Positions 22,563 to 33,088 of a stretch of 64,000 nucleotides of DNA are shown piece by piece. Made by a program: the position numbers and the translations under genes. The notes under the pieces are model-generated. The model saw nothing but the letters and a program-made list of their open reading frames with translations, was not told the DNA's origin and did not search any database. Source of the DNA: Gyromitra esculenta (taxonomy: Eukaryota; Ascomycota; Pezizomycetes; Pezizales; Discinaceae); the NCBI GenBank assembly GCA_038503075.1, contig JBCAML010000003.1, positions 1,426,001 through 1,490,000 on the forward strand. Reading direction: 5' to 3'. Position 1 is the first letter of the stretch. Each line of letters begins with the position of its first letter.

Positions 22563-24751
22563 TCAATCAATAGATGTCTCAATCAGCAAATTATTAAAGG
22601 GACACATTCGAAAATTGGCGGATGAGGCTATTCAAGGGTGCGAGAACATTGATGACTTTGAAAAATGGGCTGTAATACTGTGAAGAATATATGTAATTAC
22701 AACTTGGTGTGTTAGATATACTTGATAGTACATGTACATGTAATTCTTTGCTGAGAAACAAGATCCCATACAACGTGCGCTTCGAAGGAACTCGATGATG
22801 TAAATACAGAGAATGATCAAAATGAGGCGGCAGAATTTGTAGCAGATGATGAAGAGCAAATAAATATGAACATAGTATCAATCAAAACACATCTACTGTC
22901 CTTCCTACCAAATAAACACCCGAATATGTGCTCTCCATTCGAGGGCAATCATCAAAAATCACTCACTTAGCAACCAGCGATACAATCCCTGCGCGGAGAT
23001 AGAGGGTTTATCGAGGTGCCTACGGGTCATTGTATTCGCATCCGGCATCCAAGACATTACCGCAATCCGCAGCCGTAGAAACCGGACAAATGCAGACCGT
23101 TGCCAAGGGGGGACGCCTGAGAGTTTTCTCTCTGCGAACGGACGGACGCCAGCGGTCTCAGCTGAGCCGGCTTCGCCCTTAGTTTTCGATGGAATCGGTC
23201 CCGAAAGAGGTATAGCATTCCAGACGCCCTCTCTTGGCAACGGTCTGTTTGTATTTGCCGAATCTTTGCCGTATGTAAGATGGTTTACATTTCGTGACCC
23301 GATACAGCCACCACAGACCTCCAAACGGCCCGCGCTGGATCATTCCGATGCTGTGCGACACGAAAGAGACAGAGAAAAAGCAATTCAGCTCTGGCAATGG
23401 GAAGCACGGGTCATCACTCGCTGCATTAAAAAGCGCTGCAGTAAGATCTAGCCGAAAGGGACATGCACGTGTGCGGATAGGCAATGGGGAATGGTCGGAG
23501 TAACCCGAGGGGAGAGCGCTGGTCGAGCGAATGTTTACTCAAAAATACGAACCGGAAAACATGGGGGCATAGCCACGGCATCGGGCACGAATTCCGTACC
23601 ATACAAAACTACACTTCCCCTGATTTCTGATTCGTATGCCTGCTAGTGAGGAGAATGCCATGTTTGACAGGGAAGGGTAAGTTCACAATACCATGGCAAC
23701 CGTAGCAACCAAACCCTTCCACCAAACACAAGGCCCAAAACATCAACAGATATCTGTTGGAAAATCCGTTTCTTGTTTAATTTGAGGAGGTTTTATATAG
23801 CCCTGACACTGCCAAGCATAGGAGTAGCTTTCTCCTACCGATTGCGGGAGGGTTTTACGCCAAGGAATATCCTCACATGTACCAATCTGCTTTCTGGAAC
23901 AGTTGCATTACAATATGCTAACGTGCGCTACATTGGTATTAAAAATAGTTTACTAAGCATCTGAACCCGGGTTTCAATCGACGATCGGATGAGGCGGTTC
24001 TGCATGCTGACGTGAAAGGATGCCCCAGGAACGTCGGCGATGTCCTATGAATGTCGGCGGGATAAAAATGGAAGGAGGGGGGGTTACCATCCCGAGAGCA
24101 ACGTACATGGGCCACGATGTACCCCAGCAGGTGAGAATATTAAGACTATTTGATCGCTGGGAGAGTAGACGCTAGGCTGGAAAGGGTGTGATATTTGGAG
24201 ATTGGCTCCGATCCGTAGGACAAAGCAGATTTCCTTCAATTCATGGCTGGGAGCTGATTTCTACGCCTTCCTGTGCTTTTACACAGTAATTAGTGTAAGC
24301 AGACGGCGAACACCGTATGTACTCTTAAAACACGACATCTGCCCCGTGGCCCACGCAGAGCGTAGGTCAAGCAATCGTAGATCTCTCTTCTGCTGCTGTG
24401 CTTCGTACTGCATTGGGCCTAGCTTGGGGTAAGTATAGATCGTATTTCGAGAATACATACGGTAGATATAAGATGGCCTTCGCGCCGGGCTCTCTGTCCG
24501 CACCGTAACCTATTTTCCTTCCAATCTCGCAAGGATGGCGTCTACGACGTTAAAATTTGCTTTCGATCGGTATTATATAGTACAATCGCTCTACCCCATA
24601 GTCCGATGCTGCCCCCCCTGCACATTGTGCCCCGACAACGTGTTAGTTGAAACTCATCAATAAGAGAGATTACTTTTGCAAGGACAGCTTTACCGGACTA
24701 TAGGAGAAGGATATGAAATTAGAGCAATTCCACAACCCTACTCATGTTGAG

Positions 24752-24819
24752 AGATTTGTAATGCGTCATGTGACTGGATTCTGATGGAGGATGGCGGACT
24801 CAGACCACGTGACGCATTA
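24752..24819. repeat. inverted repeat with CACGTGACGCATTA arm
   Basis: The left arm TAATGCGTCATGTG and the right arm CACGTGACGCATTA are complementary with one mismatch, separated by about 35 bp. Could be a transposon footprint or a paired binding site. Confidence 0.55.
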
Positions 24820-25199
24820 GGAATCTGGCAGCAGGATGAGTACTACGGTTGCAGGGGGGAGCAGCAGCTACATGTATTTCCGCGGGAGGCTCAAGCACAT
24901 TTGAATTCCATACCTCTACAGACAACTTGGCTCGGCGTGTGTGTTCATCAGGCTGTGAGGGAGAGAGAGCTACTGGCATATACATGTATTATCGCACCGT
25001 TATCTGTCACTCAACAGACATATGTACTCCTGGGGCCGTAGCACAATGTGCATGTAGAATTATAAAAAGAGCCTAGTCTCGCTCATTCGCTAAAACCAGG
25101 AACGCTCTCACGGCAATTCGCCAACACCGATCTGAAGATGGGTATCACGTGACAGATCGGTTGCGCTACAAATAACCCTGCCGTGATAGTGTTGTGCCC

Positions 25200-25330
25200 A
25201 GCTGACAGCAGAGCTCGCTGATGGCAGAACACAGCTTGCTGATGGCAGAGCTTGCTAACGGCCGAGCAGCCAGAGAGCAAGCTGAGCAAGCTTGCTGACG
25301 GCAGAGCACGCTGACGGCACAGAACGCTGC
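25200..25330. repeat. degenerate tandem array of GCTTGCTGACGGCAGA units
   Basis: At least five imperfect units, for example CTCGCTGATGGCAGAAC, CTTGCTGATGGCAGAGC, CTTGCTAACGGCCGAGC, CTTGCTGACGGCAGAGC and ACGCTGACGGCACAGAA. They are separated in the middle by AGCCAGAGAGCAAGCTGAGC. A G/C-rich island in an AT-rich region; no function is known. Confidence 0.65.
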
Positions 25331-25841
25331 TGGATTGGGGCTGGGGATGAGACTACTGTCGAAACAAGAAATATGATCCCTATAAGGTCAGTATCCCTAT
25401 AGCCTGTACCCTTATATCGAGATCTCACGTATTATCTCCCGTATATACGCATTATCTAGGTAGATGGGACCTGCTGGAACAGGGCTGGGACAACTCCAGC
25501 CATGGAGGTTCATCGCACTAGGATGGGAAAGGCGTACGCTTTCCACTGATCCTGCTACGTTTTCACGATTGATACTGTGATACGCCTCCGTGTTGCACCG
25601 ATTTGAATTTACCTAGATCATACGGTAGATAATACGATACTGTATTACTGTATTGCTCATTCTCCCCTTCACCGCGCCGGACCGAACAGTTCACCGCCCG
25701 AGTGATGAGACAGGGTTGGATTGAGGTATTTACGATAAAAATAAGTCCCAAATAATAATTTAAATATCAATCATATCCACCCCACAGTTATCGAGCCATA
25801 GACCGAAAGACGTGCTTCAACCCAAAGACGTGATATTCGAG

Positions 25842-28800
25842 ATGCCTTCCACCATATCCTTCGTTACAGCGCCCATGCACTTTATGCGTACAGAGGAGCC
25901 CAAGAAGAAGAAGTTCCTTCAGTTGTCAACCACAACCACAACCACAGCCAACGCCACAACCACCATCCCCTCCTCTCCCCTCACAGCCATCTCTCCCCTG
26001 ACCACCGATGCTATCAATCCGCCATCCACTCTGGCCGAGATTCCATCTCAACAGCTCAGCAGAGATAAACGTCGGGGCAGCATCCCCAATCTTGCGCCCT
26101 TCAGAAAAAACAGTATCTGCGCTCTCGTTCCACAACTCTTGGCGTGCAGCGGCTCAAATGTGCTCACACTCTCTGGGCCTGGACACGAGAGCGAGAGTAT
26201 AAGTCGCGAGGGGGCACCACTGCCAAAACTCTTGGGTGAGCTACCACAAGTCCTCTCCCAGCTGGAGGCGTAATTCAAAACGAACTTGATGGGTACAGTG
26301 TACTAACGAGCGTTACAGACAACTCTGTCAGTCACCCAACGGCGCCAGCGGCGAAGACAAAGGCACAAGACTCAACACCGAAATTGTTACATAGAGTTAA
26401 TCATACACAGTCGATACTGGCGTTGGCAGTGTCAAAGAAATATATCTTCGCTGGGAGTCAAACCGGAGAGATTTTGGTACGATATGGAGTGGAATTACTA
26501 CTTTATGGACATTACAGCTAACACATGGAACAGATATGGTCAGTTGAGACTTTCCAACGAGTTGCAACCCTCCAAGGCCACCAAGGAAGCGTTCTCTGTC
26601 TCAACCTCTCTGAAGACGAGACGCTTCTCTTCTCCAGCGCCGGCGATGCAATCATAAACGTACCCCCCCCTTACCCCCCCTCTTCATCGTACAAAAACTA
26701 ACACCATTCATTACAGGTCTGGGACGCAGAAACATTCGAAAATTTGTACTCAGTCTACTCCACCTTTGACGTTGGTGACGTCTTCTGCGTCGCCTACTCA
26801 CCCACCCTCCAAACTCTGTATTTCGGTGCTCAAAACACATCAATCCAATGGTACGACCTCAAAACCAAAGACAGCCGACCCCATCCCGACCTCGCATCAC
26901 ACCCTTCACACCGGAATCATATTTTCTTCGATAGCACAGGGTCTGGCGGAGGAGCTGCAGAGCCGATTCCAGAAATTCCTATCACCTCTCAACTCCTCGA
27001 GATCGATCCCGAGAATATAGTCCATTATGCGCACTACGGGTACGTGTACTGCATGCTGCTTGTAAAGTTGAGCAGTACCAGCGAAATCGGACGAAATGGA
27101 GAAGAAATATTATTGAGTGGTGGCGGTGACGGGGCTGTGAAAGTCTGGTCGCTGAGGGGAGGCAAGGTTCAGGCTTTGAGGACTCTTAGTGTTGGGGACT
27201 CGGGGGTGCTGAGTATGATTGTGCAAGACGGGCTGCTGTACTGTGGGTTGACAGGTGGTGAAATCTGTATTTGGGATCTGGATACGTGCCAATTGGTCCG
27301 GACTTCTAAGACCCACAGCAATGATGTACTTACTATGAGTATTAAGGGAGATTATATGTTCTCTGGGAGTGCAAGTGGATATATGCGGGTACTACCCCCC
27401 CCCCCCAAAAAAAAAGCAGCTTACTAACAGTGGTAGAAATGGAATCAACGTTTCGAATGCATAACACGCTGGCAATCCCACTCGGGCCTGGTCTCAACCT
27501 CAGCACTCACGACCCGCAATAACCGTCTAGTCCTAATAACGGGAGGAAACGACGCCACTGTAACGATCTGGGATGTTTCACCCAGCGAAATCTTCACTAC
27601 CTCCCCCAAATCCCAAAACGACCAACTTCTCTCCTCTCTCAGTAAACTGGTATCTTTCCACACCATCTCCAATAACCCGACTTACACCGAGGACTGTCGG
27701 CGCGGGGCAACGTACCTTAGGACACTGTTTAAACGGTTTGGTGCTACTTCCAGTTTGCTGCCGGCAGGGGGACGGAATCCGATTGTGTTTGCGAGGTTTA
27801 AGGCACAGCGCAGGAAGAAGGGGAAGACTGTTCTGTTTTATGGCCACTACGACGTTATCCATGCTGATTCCGGGGATGAAGCATGGTCGACGGATCCGTT
27901 TGAGCTGACGGGAGTTAATGGGTATTTGTATGGTCGTGGTGTATCGGATAACAAAGGACCGATTCTGGCTGCGTTGTTTGCAGCGGGCGAGTTGGCGCAA
28001 GCCGGAGAGCTGGAGGGTGATTTGGTGTTCCTCATTGAAGGGGAGGAGGAGAGCGGTAGCAGGGGCTTCGCGGAAGCCGTTAGGCGGAACAAGGCGCTTA
28101 TCGGCGATGTGGACTGGGTCATACTGGCGAACAGCTACTGGCTCGACGACGAAGTGCCGTGTCTAACCTACGGTCTTCGCGGTTCAATCCACGCAACGAT
28201 AACTGTCGAGAGCGAGAAGCCTGATCTTCATTCCGGGGTAGACGGCAGTCGCCTCAACAGAGAGCCTACAATCGACCTCATAAACCTCCTTGCAAAACTT
28301 ACCGACGAAACCGGCGCTATCAAAATACCCGGCTTCGCCAACGCCGTCCGGGAAATCACGCCCGCCGAGGTAGGAATGTACTCCGCCATAACCGAGACAT
28401 TCGTTAAAAACCCTACCTGGTCCCACTACACCGAGGCCGAGATTCAAAACAACCTCATGTCGAAATGGCGCTTCCCAACACTCACTATCCACCGCGTCAG
28501 TGTCTCTGGGCCTTCTAACGCAACCGTCATCCCGCGCGCTGCCTCTGCTTCTATATCACTTCGGATTGTTCCAGACCAGGAATTAGCAGTGATAAAAGGC
28601 AATCTCGTATCATATCTCGATAGCGAATATGAGCGCTTCCATTCCGGTAATCATCTCAGCGTGACGATCGAGCACGAATCCGAGCCATGGCTGGGGAATC
28701 CGGAGAATGATGCGTTTAAGACCCTAGAGGCGGCGATTACGGAGGAGTGGAGCGAGGATGGAAAGAAGGTTAAGCCATTATATATTCGCGAGGGAGGAAG

Positions 28801-29039
28801 TATTCCGGCTGCGGGGTTCCTGGAGAAAGAGTTTGGGGCTATGGCAGCGCATTTGCCATGTGGGCAGGCGAGTGACCAGGCGCATTTGGATAACGAGAGA
28901 ATGAGACTGGTGAATCTATACAAGGTATGCATGGTCTTTGTTGTTTGTCGCTGTGAATTGATAGAGAGATTGGTGCTAACTAGATGATTAGAGTAAGGCG
29001 ATATTGAAGAGGGTGTTTGCGGAGCTGCCGAAGAAATAA
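25842..29039 (+). CDS. DUG2: glutathione-degradosome subunit Dug2 (WD40 plus M20 peptidase)
   Basis: Six exons: 25842-26235, 26319-26476, 26534-26659, 26717-27388, 27437-28924, 28992-29039. All GT-AG joins close in phase to 961 aa (yeast Dug2 is 878). Residues 1 to about 130 are low-complexity. WD40 repeats run from HTQSILALAVSKKYIFAGS to GGNDATVTIWDV (about residues 155-500). The rest is an M20 metallopeptidase with YGHYDV, GRGVSDNKGP, EGEEESGS and a late SDQAHLDNE supplying the metal-binding His, Asp and Glu residues. The WD40-M20 fusion is diagnostic of Dug2, which works with Dug1 and Dug3 to break glutathione down in the cytosol outside the gamma-glutamyl-transpeptidase route. The fourth intron is odd: it starts GTACTA and runs into 12 C then 9 A. 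Confidence 0.93.
27389..27436 (+). other. intron with C12-A9 homopolymers
   Basis: Intron between exons 4 and 5 of DUG2, GTACTA ... GGTAG. It contains a run of C directly followed by a run of A, then the branch-like TTACTAACAG. Two AG candidates exist; only the second (27435-27436) keeps the downstream frame open, since the first would give an immediate stop. Confidence 0.7.
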
Positions 29040-30180
29040 TTGTGATGGTGGTGATGGTATGGTATGGTGTTGTAAAGCAGGTTTTCTTTGAATACGGATA
29101 GGGTTTAGTGGGAGGGCTAGGGATTAAGAACATGCATATAGGCTATACGGGATCAGGGACATTGGTTGTGTTTGGAAGAAATTGTACTGTCAACAACTAA
29201 TCTCTGGAAACAGGCTGGATACGAGATAGAGGGTTTTGTTGCTAGCTAGAATGTATTTTAGGTCTTTCTTTTCTCTTTCCTTTGTCTTTTCTTAGGTCTT
29301 TCCTTCGGTCTTTCCTTAGGCTTTTCTTTGGGTTTTTCTGTCATCTTATCATTTACAATTTATATTCCATATTTCACATCTCAAGAACCCGAAAATGGTC
29401 TCCGCTGGCAATAGTTTTTGATTCACTCTAATGTAGTAAATACACGACCTGGTTAGTTGGCTCCCATTTGCGTTTGCAGGTTCTTTGTGCCTGCTGCGAG
29501 CACTACGGATGGATGGATGGGTTTCGGTATTAGTACATAGATATGTAGAGAGAGCGTGAAATGCAGACGGATATCCTCAGTCCTGAGTGCTGTACATACA
29601 TGTAGGTATATCCACTCTCTGCAGCGTCTCAGCCCTATCCCAATCGCCGTTATCATACCAGCAATAGCCGCAATTCCATAGATCCCCCAATCAGCACAAT
29701 CACCGCAATAGAGTGGATAGTTGCCCCAGACAGTTCCCGAGTCTTGGCATCGCGTCACAGCCCAGAACCGACACCTGCGGGGCCAAGCAGTTCTAGCGCT
29801 AATTCGCTCAGGCCAAGCCGATTGGGCGAATGGGCGGCCGCTGCGCGAACACTCCCCCCCGTGCGTCAGCGTGTGGCTTTCCCGCGCTCCGGTTTCTTGG
29901 TAGTTAGCTGTACCTAGAATCGATTGGCCCCCTCTGTCTTTTCTCTCTTTCTCTCCCTTCTCTTCTTCCTCTCTCTCCCCTCCTCTTCCGTCTTGTTATC
30001 GTGTGTGGGAATCTCGGATTGTTGTTTTTGTTTCTAATCTATACACGTCTAACCCCCTCTGTCCTACTCCCTTTGTGCGTGTCCACGTTCGTGTCCGTGT
30101 ATCCGTGTCCGTGTGTCCGTGTCCGTGTGTCCTTGTCCTTGCCCGTGTTTTCTGCCCGTCGAAGAGCATCTGCTCTGTAG
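29040..30180. other. intergenic between DUG2 and MAM3
   Basis: Contains T-rich, (TCTTTCCTT)-like pyrimidine repeats (about 29265-29340), GGAT tetramer repeats near 29508, a CT-rich tract (29935-29995) and the CCGTGT array before MAM3. The frames here are short and repeat-driven. CT-rich tracts just upstream of starts are common in fungal promoters. Confidence 0.5.
30076..30148. repeat. degenerate (CCGTGT)n array in the MAM3 leader
   Basis: About ten imperfect hexamers (GTCCGTGTATCCGTGTCCGTG and similar) ending about 33 bp before the MAM3 ATG. Probably in the 5' untranslated region. A length-variable simple repeat so close to a start could alter translation, but that is inference. Confidence 0.7.
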
Positions 30181-32538
30181 ATGCCGTCAATACCGAGGTC
30201 TCGCGCGGGGGGAGGAAGCGGAGGAAGGGGTTCTGGTGCGCTGGGCAGGATCGCGGTCATGCTGGCCGCAAACATCCCACATCTACATTCGCGACCGACG
30301 GGGCTGGATGCGGTGCTGGGCAAGCGGGAAGAGAGTCCGGAGAGTTCGAGTTTCTGGATGAATGTTGGTGTTGCGGTGGCTTTGGTTATGCTGGGTGGGA
30401 TATTTGCTGGGTTGACTTTGGGGTATGTGACTTTTTTTTTCTGGGGGGGGTTTTTTTTGGTTTGAGATATGGGCTGTTCTTTTGTTTTTTTTGGTGTTTG
30501 GGATCTTGATTATTCACTGCGCGTGTTGATGGGATTACATGTTTTTCTGGTTCATCTCATCATCCCTTTTCGCCTCATTGCTCACAAAACTACAGGTTGA
30601 TGGGACAAGACGAAATCTACCTCCAGGTCATCGAGCAGTCCGGCGAAGGCGCTGAACGGAATCACGCCAGGAAGGTCCTCCGTCTCTTGAAGCGCGGAAA
30701 GCATTGGGTCCTTGTCACACTCCTGCTCAGCAATGTTATCACGAACGAAACCCTACCCATTGTCTTGGACCGCAGTTTGGGCGGTGGATGGCCTGCTGTC
30801 CTCAGCAGCACGGTCTTGATCGGTGAGTCTTGAACACCACCTTTCTCGGTGGAGGAGGGGCGCAATCGCGGTGGCCTTGGTCGAGCCAGAAACCTGGCTA
30901 ACCCATGGGTTAGTAGGTTAAGTTTGGAGACCAGAGTACAGTGTTTACGCAATTGCGCCAGGAAACAATACACAGGAGCGGTGTTGCTGATCTTTGCGAT
31001 GTGTAAGGGGAATAGTTATCTTTGGCGAAATCATCCCTCAGTCAGTCTGTGTTCGATACGGCCTCTCCATTGGCGCCTACCTCTCACCGTAAGTCAATCA
31101 TACCCTCTTCACCTTAATCTACTAACAACCCCCCTCCCTCAGCTTCGTCCTGGGCCTCATGTACTTGATGTACCCCGTCGCCTATCCCACCGCCCTCCTC
31201 CTCGACTACATCCTCGGCGAAGACCACGGTACAGTGTACAAAAAGGCCGGCCTCAAGACGCTCGTCACGCTGCACAAGAACCTCGGTCCCTCCCCCAGCG
31301 AGCGTCTCAACCAAGACGAAGTAACGATCATTTCCGCCGTCTTAGACCTCAAAGACAAGCCCGTGGGCTCTATCATGACACCCATCAAAGACGTATTCAC
31401 AATGTCCTCCGACACAGTCCTCGACGAACCAACCATGGACCGCATCCTCTCCGCCGGGTACTCTCGCATCCCGATCCACGCCCCGGGTGAACCAACCAAT
31501 TTTGTTGGCATGCTACTAGTCAAAATACTCATTACATACGACCCCGAGGACTGTAAAAGAGTGGGTGAATTCCCACTCGCAACCCTACCGGAAACGCGCG
31601 AGGAAACAAGCTGTCTGGATATCGTCAACTTCTTCCAGGAGGGTAAAAGCCACATGGTCCTCGTCAGCGAAGCACCTGGCGAGAATCATGGCGCCCTGGG
31701 AGTCCTAACCCTCGAAGACGTAATCGAAGAACTAATCGGAGAGTCCGTCACCCTCCCCCCTCCCTCCCTCCCTCCTTCCTTTACCACCTAGCTAATATAC
31801 AACCCTAGAGAAATCATCGACGAATCCGACGTCTACATCGACGTCCACAAAGCCATCCGCCGCATCAACCCCTCCCCCCTCGCACGGCGCACAATCTCAA
31901 CCCACTACCGCCACACAGACGCCGCCCTCGCCGCAACATCCCTCGCCGCCGCCGCCATCGGCGCCGACCTCGACACCGACGAAGCCAAGCGATTCGACGA
32001 CCTCGAAGACACACAATCGACGCGCACCGCCACCCCCGACGGCAGCGTCCCCCCTACGGTGCGGCGCTCATCCCAGCAAGCCTCCCTCGCCGGCATCCCG
32101 GAAGACATTCTCCCCCAACTCAAATTCCTCGGCCCAGCCAACCACGCCGGGAACCCGCGGCAGACCACGAGCAAAACCGTCAAGATCAAACACGCCTCTG
32201 AGGGCGGCGCACCAATGATGCAGAGCGCAGCCGTGGTAGGTGCCGACAGCATGGATGGGAGCTTGGACCATGTGGCGCAGTTGGCGGTGGCGCGGAAACC
32301 AAAGAGTCCGGCGTCACAGGTTGCGCTAGGGAGTAAGCGGATTGCGAGGAGTGGGAGTCTGGTGGAGAGGGTGGAGCATGTGGGGGGCGTGCCAAAGACG
32401 GTTATTGAAACTACGAGTAGTAGTGATGATGAAGAAGGGGAGGGGAGTGTTGATGGTGGACGGGGACGGGGACGGAATGGCGGTGAGAATGGGAAGGTGG
32501 AGAATGAAAATAGTCCGTTGTTGGGAGGTGGGAGGTAG
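30181..32538 (+). CDS. MAM3: Mam3-like CNNM/CorC-family metal transport protein
   Basis: Five exons: 30181-30422, 30596-30822, 31016-31088, 31143-31742, 31809-32538. Phases close to 623 aa (yeast Mam3 is about 706). The DUF21/CNNM membrane domain spans about residues 55-220, with [44 protein letters not shown] and [16 protein letters not shown] cytosolic CBS-pair region follows ([51 protein letters not shown] and [12 protein letters not shown]), then a long Ser/charged tail. Family members act at vacuolar or plasma membranes in Mg/Mn homeostasis; yeast Mam3 affects manganese and vacuolar magnesium. The last intron uses the weak donor GTCCGT, but the resulting [13 protein letters not shown] junction matches the conserved family sequence. 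A CCGTGT repeat lies in the leader. Confidence 0.94.
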
Positions 32539-32904
32539 TATTATTTGGTATGCAATATATATGGTGGGTGCTATGGGAGGAGATGGAGGTGTGGGGGGGT
32601 GAAGTTCGTAGAGTAATGGTGGTGTGATGGTATTTTATTTTTCTGGTAATGGTTTTTTTGTTTTTGTAGCTGTTTGGTCTTGTCTTGCGCTGTGTAGGGC
32701 TGGGGTTGATCATCTTTTTTCATTAGTTACTGGTTTTTTTTAAGAACTCGTGCTAGCTATAGTTGGAGAAGCATCGAACGAGGGAAAAAACCCCCGATTC
32801 AGGATTCAGGATTAGTAGAAAGGGGTATTGAACTTCTACCAAGAAATTTATGTTTTTTGTTGTGCTTTTTCTTTTTCTCTAAGCTTGCTATTGAATCGCT
32901 TTCA

Positions 32905-32929
32905 AGGTTAAGGTTAAGGTTAAGGTTCG
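32905..32929. repeat. (AAGGTT)4 short tandem repeat
   Basis: Four hexamers reading AAGGTT in succession. Not the standard CCCTAA telomere unit. Simple repeat. Confidence 0.75.
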
Positions 32930-33058
32930 GGTTTGTTTCTTTTTTCTTCTTCTTCACTTTGTCGCATCACTACATTGCGGTGGGAATTTATATGGTTTCT
33001 CTTCTTTTTTCCTTTTAAAGGTCATGATGGGGTGGAATGTGTATGTAGTAGTCAGTTT

Positions 33059-33088
33059 TTATGCTATGCTATGCTATGCTATGCTATG
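33059..33088. repeat. (ATGCT)n short tandem repeat
   Basis: Five units of ATGCT in direct succession downstream of MAM3. Simple sequence repeat. Confidence 0.8.

Larger units (their letters stand above)
20543..25841. other. gene-poor region, 5.3 kb
   Basis: No confident gene. It holds a 10-bp tandem repeat (20809-20838), CACGTGAT repeats (21747-21767), copy 1 of a dispersed repeat (22401-22562), an inverted repeat around 24760-24816, and a degenerate tandem array (25200-25330). The GC-richer frame at 22959-23484 (minus) has no recognisable family features. A frame at 22097-22294 does not begin with ATG and lacks similarity I can name. Confidence 0.4.

Noticed and set aside
22959..23484. Overlapping minus-strand frames in a GC-richer patch
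   Set aside because: Two frames overlap each other with Arg/Pro/Gly-rich composition expected from GC content alone. No start context or family feature.
26660..27316. Minus-strand and alternate frames within DUG2
   Set aside because: They lie inside well-supported WD40 exons and have no independent signal.
32905..32929. AAGGTT repeats as a telomere-like tract
   Set aside because: The unit is AAGGTT, not TTAGGG/CCCTAA, and the array is only four units. Treated as a simple repeat.
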